From: Halichondria panicea
Lineage: Eukaryota > Porifera > Demospongiae > Suberitida > Halichondriidae
Direction of reading: 5' to 3'
Assembly (NCBI RefSeq): GCF_963675165.1
Contig: NC_087383.1
Location: 3,874,979 to 3,938,978 of the forward strand
Length of the DNA stretch: 64,000 nucleotides
The notes under the pieces are model-generated. The model ran no database searches and was not told where the DNA came from. It saw only the letters and a list, made by a program, of their open reading frames with translations. Numbering within the stretch: the stretch's first letter is position 1; every line of letters starts with the position of its first letter. Made by a program: the position numbers and the translations under genes. Below are positions 27,260 to 37,446 of the stretch, piece after piece.

Positions 27260-27617
27260 AGTGTGTTGTCCTTACCGACAAAAGTGGCACAACGTTTTGG
27301 ATGCCCTCTTGTTCTCAATCCTAGCCATGATCAATGCAATATCGTTCTTCAATTATGAACGTAATCAATCGGATGTAACGTATTTAGCAGGAGTTCAATG
27401 TGTACTAATTTTGCTTCCATTGGTATATTTGGTCATATACACTACATACAAAATCTATTCGAAGATTAAGACTGCTATGGCCTCATGCTCAAAAAGAAAC
27501 GACACAGAAGACGAAGATGACAACTTAAATGGGATTTTAGATATGGTGGATTCAAGAATTATTGAACAAGCAGATGATGGGGAAATAAATGATTACATGT
27601 TACTGAAAGCGAAGTAG
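27260..27617 (+). pseudogene. severed C-terminal part of the beta-helix membrane protein
   Basis: The frame continuing the gene beyond the inserted element runs to a TAG at 27615-27617, about 119 residues. It has two more hydrophobic segments (LDALLFSILAMINAISFF; LAGVQCVLILLPLVYLVIY) and an acidic cytoplasmic tail (NDTEDEDDNLNG, MVDSRIIEQADDGE). An ATG at 27261 exists in this frame by chance of the TSD, not as a native start. It would only be made if the insertion were spliced out in frame, and I found no GT-AG pair that does this cleanly. Confidence 0.75.
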
Positions 27618-28299
27618 GAAAGTGTCAACAATTAATATTCTCACGCAGTATATACATAATCATAATAATTATTATTCCGTATATATGAATAATGCATATA
27701 ATTATACGCATACATTATACACATACAATCACTGTACTTGTGCTTCACATGCAGTAAGATTTGTAAAAATTATGTCATCATAATGCACATATCTCTTCAT
27801 ACTTATCTTGAATTGATGTTAAGCTAGATCTAGATCTATATAAATCTGCTAGTCTGTTTTAATTATATTCTGTGACAGTATTGTATTCATAGCACCCCTA
27901 GCTAAGCGGAGAATAGAAATGAACAACAGATCAGAACTTGGAGAGAAAGTTGCAAACATGACTACAATTCCAGTTATAATTAAATGTAGCGATAAATAAA
28001 TGTTCCAATTGTGGTACTGGGCAGCAAAAAGTAGAAATGTGAATGGAATGTTCAGTATTCGAATCACGAAGAACAATATTAAGAGAATGACTCCATTGAC
28101 ATAGTCTATTTTGGTATCTTGTTACTGTACGTGTAGCTATAGAGGGTGTAGCTATAGAGGGTGTGCATGCGGCCGTTTGGAAGCAAGCATAATTATGATT
28201 TGGTGAATGTAAATATGAGCCACATGCTTGTGGTATAGATATACAAATACAAGAACAAATAATTATGCCTAAACATGCATGCATGTGCATGAGGAAGAC
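27618..28299. other. 3' flank of the membrane gene, nothing recognised
   Basis: AT-rich, with tataattat-type words and a short tandem duplication 'gtagctatagagggt' at about 28134-28162. No gene, TIR pair or splice-bordered ORF was recognised. Confidence 0.4.
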
Positions 28300-28417
28300 T
28301 AGCCTCGACCCCAGGCCGATCCGTCTCCAATTGATTGCTAGGTCGCCTACTAGTATTTAGTTATCGTATTTTTCAACTTCGTTCTATTAAAAAAAAATTG
28401 GCCTGGGACCGAGGCTA
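28300..28417. mobile_element. short TAGCCTCG-family MITE (118 bp)
   Basis: Left TAGCCTCGACCCCAGGCCGA and right GGCCTGGGACCGAGGCTA are inverted. The interior joins the two usual subterminal types (tccaattgattgctaggtcgcc; caacttcgttctattaaaaa). The flanks GAGGAAGAC (28291-28299) and GAGGGAAGAC (28418-28427) are a 9-bp duplication with one extra G. An internal deletion derivative of the longer elements. Confidence 0.8.
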
Positions 28418-28478
28418 GAGGGAAGACTTGAAATTTCATTTGGAAATAGCATGCAGTATAATTATAATTATATAATAG

Positions 28479-28611
28479 TTAGACACTGTTTAGGAAGTTT
28501 CTACATGATTTAGAAGCCCAAAGGGCTGGTTGTAGTATCCCGAACGCAGTGAGGGTTCTACTAGCCCTGAGGACTTCTAAATCATGTGGAAACTTCCTAA
28601 ACAGTGTCTAA
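28479..28611. repeat. long inverted repeat (about 45-bp arms)
   Basis: TTAGACACTGTTTAGGAAGT through 'acatgatttagaagcc..agggct' pairs with 'agccct..ggacttctaaatcatgt' through 'cttcctaaacagtgtctaa', leaving a loop of about 38 nt. Each arm has few mismatches. No coding content. Probably a foldback or MITE derivative. Confidence 0.75.
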
Positions 28612-28668
28612 GCATTTTAGATCATAGCAACCATGAGTATTTAGCCAATCAGATTTATCTAATCTTTG

Positions 28669-28726
28669 CTACATGATTTCTAAGTGAAGTACATGATTTT
28701 CTAAGTAAGTACATGATTTTCTAAGT
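28669..28726. repeat. tandem repeat, about 3 x 20 bp
   Basis: Three copies of (a)agtacatgattttctaagt in a row. The word acatgattt also occurs in the arms of the inverted repeat at 28479-28611. Confidence 0.7.
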
Positions 28727-28840
28727 TGGATAGAACACTCCCTTTAGCCAATTAGATTGCAGTATTTAGGCCACTCCAAATGAGACTGTAGTTTCCCGTC
28801 CAACTCGCGCTTCCTGCTTTAGCTATATACCGCAATAATT

Positions 28841-29835
28841 ATGCCTCGAGGCGTAGCCGCACGAGGGATACGGTAAAGCTGACTGTGTGTGTGTGTGTCT
28901 GTCTGTCTGTACTGTGTGTCTGTTCCAGCTGTAACTGCTCAACGGTTGCAATGCGACGAAAACTAACAGCTTCTATAGGCTTCTAGCCACGTTCTCTTGG
29001 ATTTTGATTCGTGGATTAGCAAACTAAAGCTTCTTTCTCGAGTTATGGCTAGTTTGACTCACATTGAAGGCTGTTGCAGTCTCTTCAGAATCTTTCATAG
29101 CATCATCTGTCCGCACAAACTTTCTATTCAATATATGAGTTAGCCTTGCACTAAAGCGCTAGCTTTTTGTTAGCTACAAGACTCAGAAAATACCTGTTAA
29201 AACAGCTAGCTAGCAGTAGCCATTTGTGAAATTGATCCCTTTGGACACACCCTTTAATTATTCCTGTGGATGTAATGCGCATGCGCGCTCATTCCCCATG
29301 TGTGATATCCAAGATCCAGATCCTCCTGGCAGAATCATATTTTTCTTGAGGGCCTGGTAAGCCACTATAATTATAACAATAATTATAGATAACAATATGC
29401 ATGTACACAAGTCTTTTCTTCTTAGATATTATAATTATACACTGAACTACAGATCCTGGAAGAAGAATCAATTTTCTTCTTTCTTGAGGTCCTGGTATTA
29501 AAGCCACATAATACAACAATAGATGCATGTAATAAGTCTTTTCTTCTCAGTGACTTTATATAGATATGCTAACTTTATGAAATAATTAGTAAAATTATGC
29601 ACTTCCGCTTATTGAAAACAAAATCTTCTTCTTTGTTGCTTCCTAGATCCTTGAGGTCCTGGTATAAGCAGCCACAAAACACAACAATGATACCATAATT
29701 ATACAATTGAATAGATGCAAGTCAGTTTTAGACAGATTATTTTATACACTTTTCCTCTTCTATACTTCCTCTTCTATACTTTTGAGCGAAAGCAAATCAT
29801 GGCGAGAGGCATTAGCACAGCGCCAGCTTGAACAC
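28841..29835. repeat. ATGCCTC-family repeat, subtype 1, long copy
   Basis: Starts ATTATGCCTCGAGGCGTAGC and carries a short GT tract, 'ggttgcaatgcgacgaaaactaacagcttctatagg' words and 'gcactaaagcgctagc', ending GCGAGAGGCATTAGCACAGC. The inverted ends are ATGCCTC/GAGGCAT. Three diverged copies of 'tcctggtataa/agccaca.aacaatgat' near 29340, 29480 and 29655 form a loose internal tandem. Matches 56063-56962. Confidence 0.65.
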
Positions 29836-29983
29836 TAGTTACAACAGAATTTACAACAGAGTGGGTTAGGGTCTCTCATATACAACTGAATTCTTTATCA
29901 CAATTTTATTGAAATAATACAATGAAACAAGGCCAATTTAGACCAGGAGAGTACCATCTAAGAAAAATCAGTCACACAGCACA

Positions 29984-32316
29984 TTAGCTAGCATATGTGT
30001 GTCCGATAACGGAGTGTCCTTTGCATATTCTTATGAGACAGTGGGGACATGCCATTGCAGTGTGCTACTGCTCTCTGCTAGGGATCTTCTCCCGAACATA
30101 CACTTGACAGCGCCCACGAGACACTCCGACACTATTTGCACTCACACGTGCGCCCTGTGATGGGGGGAAAACGATATTTAGACTGGCCAGACCCGAGGCA
30201 CTGCTACGAGTACGTGGCACACCCAATAGACTATGAATTAGTTCCAATCGAAACCCTTTCAAAGGCATGGCCTTTGAACCCACCCTGACACAGTTGTGCC
30301 TGTATAGAATGTATGCATTATTCACACTAACGTCAAGGAATTGAAAGAAAATCCTGAACCAATACCGCCGACACTTTCTATCGTACCCATAGGTTTTCCT
30401 CATACGCCCTGTATTGTCAACTCCTCCCATGTACATGTTATATGCAGGGAGACAGGGGGGGACACTCTGAGAGCGTAGGGTACCGTCTTTGTGCATTCGC
30501 ATTACAGTGTAGGGCATACGGTCAGGGAACACATTTGTTGCAAAGGACACAACTCTACGGTCGTTAAACATAGAGTAAGAAATATCACCAACAGTCATGG
30601 ACGTATAGTCACCTTTGTCGAGTACCACATCCTTAAGACTTGCTGGGAAACCAGCAGCATTCTTCAAAATTGTGCCGACAGTAAACACATTTTGCTTAGC
30701 CAACTCTTCTATCAATGGACCGGACGTGTAAAAGTTGTCCATGTACACAACATGCTGATGACAATAAAAAGGAGTGAGTAAACGATGGACTACATTTTTC
30801 ACAAGCCCTTTCACAGCTATCTTTTTCCCAGAGGAATCGGTGAGCTTACTTACCACTGTATACATCAAACACACAGAGATACCCACAGCATGAACATGAG
30901 CAGCACCATACCTTGAACCCCAGTTTAACAGGCTTCTTGGGCATATGAATTTTCCCGCTTTTACGACCCTTGTACTTTATCATCATCTCATCAACGGAAA
31001 GCTCCTGACTGGGATTATACCTCATGAAGTAGTTGGCTTTAAGAGTCTCTAAAACAGTTTTTAGCTTGCTAGTTACCTTACGTGCATCAGTGATGGACGT
31101 ATTGTCCTCACAGTGCAGATACCGCCATAAACTTTGGAACCTTTTGAGAGACATTACATTGCTCACAGATTGTACACCTAAAAGGGGATCCTTGGACCAG
31201 TAGTCCGTAATTTCAGGGAGCCTATGAATGCCCATCTCTAGTACAATCCCCAAAAACACCCACAATTCGGCACTGTTTGTAGCTGACCAACCCTTAGCAC
31301 CACACTGCCTAGCGTACAGGTTGGTCTGTTCGGCTATGTACTCACACAAACTATCGGGCCAAAGTAACTTAACAAAATCTAGGCATGGAGTTACAGACGG
31401 ATCAAGTTGATCGACAGGACCGACCACACCGCTAAAGACGGGGTATCTTCCTGTGGATTTAGCTTTTTGGAGTCCATTGTCCCTCGCCAGCTTCCTCCGT
31501 TTGGGAGTCGGAGCCATGCCATCGACCATTTTGTCATCATCCTCCACTGCAGCAGCTGCACGGAAACAAAAGTATGAATATCATTAGAGTACCACAAGAG
31601 TGCTCGCCAGTGCAGGTGGGGGACAGGCTATGAATGTCATTACGTGGGCGTACCGCACGCGTGTGGTGCTATGAATATCATTAACTACTGGGGGGTTAGG
31701 GCACATAGGTACAGTACAGCAGAGGAAAAGGCTCGTCCACATCAAAGGCTTGTGGGAGGAGCCCAACAAACCACAACAACCATGAATGTCATTACGTGGG
31801 CGTACCTCACACGCGTGTGGTGCTATGAATATCATTAACTACTGGGGGGGGGGTTAGGGCACATACGTACAGTACGGCAGAGGAAAAGGCTCGTCCACAT
31901 CAAAGGCTCGTGGGAGGAGCCCAACAAACCACAACAACCATGAATATCAATATGTGGGCGTAACGCACGCGTGTGGTGCTATGAATATCATTAACAACTG
32001 GGGGTTAGGGTACAGTACAGTACTGCACTCAAGGCGACGCCAAAAAGAGGCTCACACAATGTGGGAGGAGCCACAAAAGGCATGCACACGACGCCTCTGC
32101 CAAAAAGAGGCCACATATCGTTAGGGCATCACAATGCTGCCTCCCCAACCACTATTTAATGGTGCAATGACACAAACCTGAATCACTCTCCAGATCTGTC
32201 TCAAAATCGTCATCACTGGGCTCGTCATGGTCATAACAGACTCCCTGGTCGTCCTCAAGCTCTCTGACAGTGTGCTCAAGCTCGCTGACAGTGTCAAGGA
32301 GTCCAATCAGCTCCAT
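29984..32316 (-). pseudogene. piggyBac-like DDE transposase, two exons, frameshifted and prematurely stopped
   Basis: Exon 1 is 32178-32316: ATG at 32316, acidic N-terminus ending DDDFETDLESDS. Exon 2 begins at 31555 after a GT-AG intron in phase 1. The piggyBac catalytic aspartates are all visible: VDEMMIKYKGR, VYMDNFYTSG and GGVDNTGRMRKTYG, with PKKPVKLGFKVW and WFRIFFQFLD as supporting motifs. The reading frame shifts at about 30868, where GGTAAGTAAGCTC carries a second TAAG. Deleting one TAAG joins YSG-K to LTDSSGKK. An in-frame TAG at 30065-30067 then cuts off the C-terminal Cys/His zinc-binding tail (ACPHCLIRICKGH), which runs on to a TAA at 29984-29986. The intact enzyme excises and inserts at TTAA. 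This copy should be inactive. No TTAA-flanked TIR pair was found by eye. Confidence 0.85.
31629..32015. repeat. about 2.5 tandem copies of a 152-158 bp unit in the piggyBac intron
   Basis: Each unit has 'atgaat(g/a)tcattacgtgggcgtac', 'cacgcgtgtggtgctatgaatatcattaac', a G-run of 3-10, 'ggttagggcacata', 'ggaaaaggctcgtccacatcaaaggct' and 'gggaggagcccaacaaaccacaacaac'. Units begin near 31629, 31782 and 31940; the third is cut short. The words 'atgaatatcatt' and 'gtgggaggagcc' also occur in or near the TAGTCG-type elements (60065-60120). Confidence 0.8.
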
Positions 32317-32469
32317 TTGGATTCACAAGTTTTGAAAAGTAACACTGCCATGAATATTCTTCTTCTCAAGTGGGTGTTAACTGACATGATGACGTGGTAA
32401 ACCACAGTATACTGCATGCGGTTTCGCAACTAGATGTAAACGGAAGTGTAACCAAGCACATGAAAAATG

Positions 32470-32575
32470 GAAAAATGCTGCAATCTGATAGGGCGCCACT
32501 ATAGTGGCGCTAGAACAAATCCCAGATAGGCTTGCAACCCGACCTCCCGTCAGGGAGACGGTTGGGCCACGCCCA
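32470..32575. repeat. right end of a TAGTCG/TAGTTG-type element
   Basis: 'gctgcaatctgata..gaacaaatcccagataggcttgcaacccgacctccc' and the terminus GGTTGGGCCACGCCCAACTA resemble the right half of the element at 59983-60337 (ctgcaatctgattgg, gataggcttgattcccgacctcc, GCGCCCGACTA). The left end was not found. The piggyBac gene lies on its inner side. Confidence 0.5.
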
Positions 32576-32741
32576 ACTAGGTCTGTTCTGAACTAAGGAA
32601 AAAAAACTGAGCTAAATTTAGATATAGATCTAGATCTTTAGTCTTTAGTCTTTACTAGGTAAGCCCTCGTCTACGATGTCTCCACGCTTGATTTTGGCTT
32701 ACTATCTACGATGCTAACAGCAGAGTTTGCAATGCGTAGGC

Positions 32742-33875
32742 TATCCTCGATCCCAGGCCGAGTTTTCGCTTTTATAACGGATAGGCGAACAACTAGCCTG
32801 GTACTAGTTGTCTGCGCATGCGTCAAATTTTCATTGTATATTTGTGGTCGGCAAAAATATTTATAATCGAAATTTGTACACAGAAAATGCACAGAGTGAG
32901 TACACAAAAGATGCACATAGGGAGCTGCTTCACAAAGGCCTGGGGAGTTGCCAGTTGTGCTGCAGCACAATTACAGTGACCCAGGGCAACTTCAGGATGA
33001 TTGAATGCCTTCAAATTACGTTTTAAAAAGATTTAGCAGGCTGCTGGACTTCTCTGATTCTAGGCCCCAACTCGTAACTCAGTTAAATTTTGCTTGAGAA
33101 AACGTAGATTCTCGATTCTCTTGATGTCTCTGAGCTACTCAGCAACGCTCGAATGAGCAGGTCATACTCCAGTCCTGTGAGTATAGGATAATATTAAAAG
33201 AAACCAAAGACGGTTAAACCCTTACCTCAAACTGTCCAGTCTCGTCCGTTAGTATAGCCAAGAGGAGCACTGTTGGGATAGCTGGACATTAGCCATTGCT
33301 CCTGTAGATATTCTAAACACGTGTAGATCTATATACATATTAAATTTCTCGTATTAAACAAATTATAGTGTCATTGTCGACGAGCTGATGATGGCAGCAC
33401 CAAGTTCTCTAGCTCACACTCTTCACTTGACCCACCATATTAAAATGATGAAACTATAGTCTACCTAGATCTTGCCAAACATGAACAAGACTTGATAGCA
33501 TAGGGCCCACACAAAAATATCTGACCTTGACAAAGCTTTATACCTCTTCCCTTGTTGTTTAGTCTTCAGAAGAATGTTTTCTAAGCTTCAGAGAAGAGAG
33601 AAGCTTCAGCTAAGAGCCTAGCCTCGATCCCAGGCCGAGTTTTCGCTTTTATAACGGTTAGGCGTTGTTCACCTAACCGTTATAAAAGCGAAAACTCGGC
33701 CTGGGATCGAGGCTACTAAGAGCCATCCAATCAATTCCAACAACGGGAACTGACTTCTAGTACACGATAGTACACGAATATAAATGTCACGAAAGTGAAC
33801 GAGAATATCCATTTGTCAGAATCTGACGAACCCTAACCGTTATAAAAGCGAAAACTCGGCCTGGGATCGAGGCTA
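32742..33875. mobile_element. TAGCCTCG-family element, 1134 bp, with captured non-transposase DNA
   Basis: Left TATCCTCGATCCCAGGCCGA (one mismatch to the usual terminus) and right TCGGCCTGGGATCGAGGCTA share inverted subterminal words (gttttcgcttttataacgg / ccgttataaaagcgaaaac). The flanks TGCGTAGGC (32733-32741) and TGCGTAGCC (33876-33884) are a 9-bp duplication with one mismatch. Inside, on the minus strand, are ORF-like pieces with splice-like borders (for example a stretch encoding PTVLLLAILTDETGQFE before GTAAGG at about 33225). They may be captured gene exons, but I cannot name the gene. Confidence 0.7.
33619..33715. mobile_element. 97-bp nearly pure-TIR element nested in the 1134-bp element
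   Basis: Two 44-nt arms (33619-33662 and 33672-33715) are perfect inverted repeats beginning TAGCCTCGATCCCAGGCCGA around a 9-nt loop. The 9-bp duplication CTAAGAGCC flanks it (left just before 33619, right 33716-33724). It is therefore an independent insertion of a palindrome with no interior. Confidence 0.85.
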
Positions 33876-33888
33876 TGCGTAGCCGGGC

Positions 33889-33920
33889 TAGCCTCGATTC
33901 CAGGCCTGGAATTGAGGCTA
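33889..33920. repeat. 32-bp miniature palindrome with family ends
   Basis: TAGCCTCGATTCCAGG is followed directly by CCTGGAATTGAGGCTA. This is a family terminus fused to its own inverted copy with no loop. The flanking words are tgcgtagccgggc and tgcgtaggc, so it may be a collapsed copy. Confidence 0.6.
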
Positions 33921-34223
33921 TGCGTAGGCACTGTAGCTTTTTGGTCTGTCAGGCTCCGCCCATGCAGTGATTGCCCACGTTCATTTTCACTCGCTACCAC
34001 TCGTCTACGGTACCGTCACGCGACTTAGCAAGGCAGGCTGTGGTGAAAACAGGGAATGAGAAAGGAGGAAATGAGAAATGAGGAAATGAGGAAATAAGAA
34101 ATAGAAAATGAAATAATTTATGGTTACGATCATCACCATGGCATTAATTTTCATACACAATAATTATGACATTGTTATAATAATATAATAGATGCACAAG
34201 GGTATTTAGTACGTATTTAGTTA

Positions 34224-34309
34224 TCAGAGTTCATTGAGGTCGACGTGGTGCACTGTCTTGGTTGGATTCCCAGTTTGATCGTACCCTCCCATTAGGTACA
34301 GGGTATTTC
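34224..34309 (-). pseudogene. isolated kelch-repeat exon fragment
   Basis: Minus-strand frame GNTLYLMGGYDQTGNPTKTV followed by HHVDLNEL and a TGA (34224-34226). The pattern L-Y-L-M-G-G-Y-D followed by V-x-x-x-D-L is a kelch beta-propeller blade. An AG acceptor lies just before (minus-strand TCATAG, 34310-34311). No further convincing kelch exon was found upstream, so this is probably the last exon of a lost gene. Low confidence beyond the motif. Confidence 0.5.
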
Positions 34310-34841
34310 CTATGAGAGTCAAATATAATTATAAGTAGCATCGAGAAGTTTCATGTATATAGGCACTTCCACACAATACAGGTTGTCAGACACATCGTAG
34401 GAATTATCGCTTCAGATGGCACACTGAGCTTTCTTTGATTGTAGCATCAGCCTTCACTATAGGCATTGCTTGTGAGAATGGTAATGGGAATTGCTTTCTT
34501 CACCCTGTAGCGGGATTGGATATGATACCAGTACAGTGTACTAATGTCATTACTTCCTGCATGCAGCTTTACAACAGGACTGGCAGATTAGAAATTGCTT
34601 GGTTTGACAAACAGTTTTGGAAGTTTCTTTGCTGTTGCTTACATGTAGATGTTGACATTGAGTCCAGTCCATTGACTATCACTTGCCCACCGGATTGTGA
34701 AATCGGTGAATGTATTGTCAGTATAGCCATGCACGCATAGGTAAATTGTTTGGGACTGTGGGACTGTAGGACAGTACATGTAGGTACCGTTACGTAGGTA
34801 GATATGATGTCTGAACCATGCCAGTCGTACATGGCACACAC

Positions 34842-35687
34842 TAGCCTAGCCTCGATTCCAGGCCGCTTGAAAAAGGCGGCCTGGTATACCTTGTATGCGC
34901 ATGCGTGTACATTACCCCAAAAAGGGGGTAATCCGTGTATTTGTGGATACTGTCAGTAAAATAAACCGTATACTATTTGCATTCTGATTTTACAGTCCGT
35001 TACATAGAAGTATTGTGCAAAGATGACTGAGTTCTTACGCCCTTTATTGTATCAAGCCAAGTCTCTACTTAACGACACCCTACACTGTAAGGCTACAGAT
35101 GTTATAGGAAAGGCATGATGTGTTCCTGTGGGTCCCCTGATGAGGCTGTGGTAATATAGACCAGGCAAGTGTTCTGCTACTAAATCTTGCCTTTATGTTC
35201 GACAAGAAGTCATTGCTGAAGATAAAGAAGCTAATGATTACTCCTGAAAGCTTTTAATAAGCTTTAACTCGACACTCAGGAAGTTATTCACTCAAGATCT
35301 ACTGATGTATTAAAGAGTCCACCATTCTTCCTAGCTGGCAGCTCTAGCTGTCTGGGAGGTTTTCTTGAACTGTCTCTTTGATAAACAGAGCTAGAAGAAG
35401 CAACACTGCTGCAGCATAATTATTTTACTTTGATTAGTGTCTCTGAAAGCTGCCATTGTGGTCACATTGTCATACGTATTATTCCCTTTTGTAACTTTGT
35501 TCGTTTTTTACAATTTGTATGATGAAATTGTTGTCAATTATTTCGTGCATGCGCATACAAGGTATACCAGGCCGCCTTTTTCAAGCGGCCTGGAATCGAG
35601 GCTAACACTAGCCTCGGTCCCAGGCCGATTTTTTTTAATAGAACGAAGTTGTTCAATTGGAGACGGATCGGCCTGGGATCAAGGCTA
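34842..35687. mobile_element. outer TAGCCTCG-family element split by a nested insertion
   Basis: Flanked by a perfect 9-bp repeat GGCACACAC (34833-34841 and 35688-35696). The first five bases, TAGCC (34842-34846), are separated from the rest (TCGGTCCCAGGCCG, from 35614) by the inner element and its duplication. Without the insert the outer element is only about 79 bp and ends CGGCCTGGGATCAAGGCTA. Confidence 0.85.
34847..35604. mobile_element. inner TAGCCTCG-family element (758 bp) nested in the outer one
   Basis: Left TAGCCTCGATTCCAGGCCGC and right GCGGCCTGGAATCGAGGCTA are perfect inverted termini. They continue with 'cttgaaaaaggcggcctggtataccttgta' mirrored at 35550-35585. The target duplication ACACTAGCC lies at 34838-34846 and 35605-35613. 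Plus-strand coding-like scraps lie inside (MTEFLRPLLYQAKSLLNDTL from about 35023), unidentified. Confidence 0.85.
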
Positions 35688-36120
35688 GGCACACACTGAA
35701 GTAGATAATAGAGGTAGAGAGTGTCACACCGTGTACCAGCTGACAGAGGAACACATGCATAAGTTAGTACGCCTGTATGGATATGGTGCGATGGCAGAGC
35801 ACCAGGAGGTACCTGTTAGTGTATCTCAGTAGATGTTAGCTTCGTCTTCAGACTTGCTCTGCCCATAGATACTATCTATATGCTCCTCATTAATTTTCTT
35901 CATTTCCTCATTTCGTCATTTCTCATTCCCTGTTTTATCACCACCCAGGCAGGCGCTTAGTCCCGTATTTTATTTTATTGAACTATGACAAAGAACAGAA
36001 AAAGGAGAGGCTGCGAAGGAGGCTAGTAAATACACACGATCCTTGCCAGAACGCAATAAATTTTCTGCTGATTTGGCTCATTTGCAAAGGTTTTTCACCA
36101 GCAAAATATTCTAGTAATAC

Positions 36121-37446
36121 CAGGGATACAAAAGAAAGGGGATTGGAAACGAAATTTTTGAGAAATTTTTGCGTGAAGCATTCCGCGTTATAGGGCGTGG
36201 CTAAAACTACAAAGGATTATATTTATAGTCAGCATGCTCATTACCTGTCTTGACTCCTCTACAATGTGTTGTACCATAGATAAAAGAGAGAAATGGATAG
36301 GAAACACTTAGCGCCTCGAAAACTATCCGCGTTTCCCCCGGGATTCATTCGAGGCCGCCAACTGTACATGGAAAAAAATGGCCAAAAACACAAAAAAGAG
36401 ACAAATGATTGTCTTACTGTCAGTGTGAGAACCCTGCTGCTGAACTTTTACTTCTGTTTAATACTTGAGGCTATATGACATACAGTGCACTACTTATTTA
36501 GTTTGTTCTAGCTGTATTATAGGTGTTATTGGTACAAGAAACATCCTAAGTAGTGAAAGCAATGTTTCTGTACCTCTAGCTACTTCTTAGCAATCCCAAA
36601 AAAGTTTCTGTTAGTTCCAAATGATACCTAGTACAAAGGGGCATTAAATTGAAGTGGTATGGAGACTTGGAAAGGTCTGGATTTTTCAAAACAGCCATAG
36701 AAGTAGTTTTCCTGGGGGTTTGGGAGCGAAACACGGCTGTATCACGCTCAGTGTATGTATTTTATATGCAGCTTATGGGATCACGTGATCCGTTTCCTAT
36801 CCATTTCTCTCTTTTATCTATGGTTGTACATAGAAACAGTGAAATTGTTAATGTTGAAAAGTAAAGAGGATTTAGCTCTAAAACAATGAAAAAGTCCACT
36901 AAGCCACGCAGCCACTATCACTAGACAAATAAATGCTATACAAGAAGGAATAGCCCTTACTATGAAGTCGTGGGAGGGACAGGCCTGTGGTGTGTCTAAA
37001 AGTATACTAAAGCAGTTTAAAGGACTATACTGCAAACGTTTATGAACAGTACAGCTCATCTATAGCATGAAACCATCCTATATAGCACTTAGATACATAA
37101 TAACCAAGTCAAGCAATGTCCTTTGCTGTTTTGACTTCACAGGAGGGGCAGAGAAAACTTGACATAGAGTAATTTAAGCTAAACTCAACAAAAATTGGAA
37201 ACAGAGTAAAGACAACGGACTTAGAGCTTGTCAGTGGTATAAGCTTACTTTTCTTGAGTACCTCCCAGCCCCTGAGTGATCGCTAGTGGATAGGAGAGCT
37301 AGAAACAGTTGAAATACAACCAGAGTACGGTCAAAACAAAAATAATCGCGAGTGCGAAATCATAACGCGGAGTGCTTCACCGGATGTCAGTCCTTTTACA
37401 CAGGGCGTGGGCGGTCGTTTCCAATCCCCTTTCTTTTGTATCCCTG
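36121..37446. mobile_element. outer CAGGGATAC-ended element, 1326 bp
   Basis: Left CAGGGATACAAAAGAAAGGG continuing gattggaaacg is an exact inverted match to cgtttccaatcccctttcttttgtatccctg on the right. The 7-bp repeat GTAATAC flanks it (36114-36120 and 37447-37453). Its first and last bases could instead belong to the TIR, leaving 5 bp (TAATA). No transposase was recognised. It hosts a second element of the same type at 36275. Confidence 0.8.
36275..36822. mobile_element. inner CATAGATA-ended element, 548 bp, nested
   Basis: Left CATAGATAAAAGAGAGAAAT continuing ggataggaaac is inverted on the right (gtttcctatccatttctctcttttatctatg). GTTGTAC flanks it at 36268-36274 and 36823-36829 (or 5 bp, TTGTA). 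The TIR is related to that of the outer element and to 60529-61764 (all end inside with GG.A.TTGGAAAC or GGATAGGAAAC). Its interior ORFs (60-70 codons) look random. Confidence 0.8.

Noticed and set aside
30491..30781. Plus-strand ORF of 96 codons over the piggyBac gene
   Set aside because: Antisense shadow of the transposase, whose motifs are clear on the minus strand.
31629..32015. Possible CRISPR-like array
   Set aside because: Units are long (over 150 bp), nearly identical throughout with no unique spacers, and the genome is eukaryotic.
34435..34740. 101-codon plus-strand ORF as a gene
   Set aside because: No motif, no splice context, and minus-strand readings of the same stretch are equally open.
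36814..37059. 81-codon minus-strand ORF
   Set aside because: Sits inside the nested TIR elements, with no domain and no homologue I recognise.
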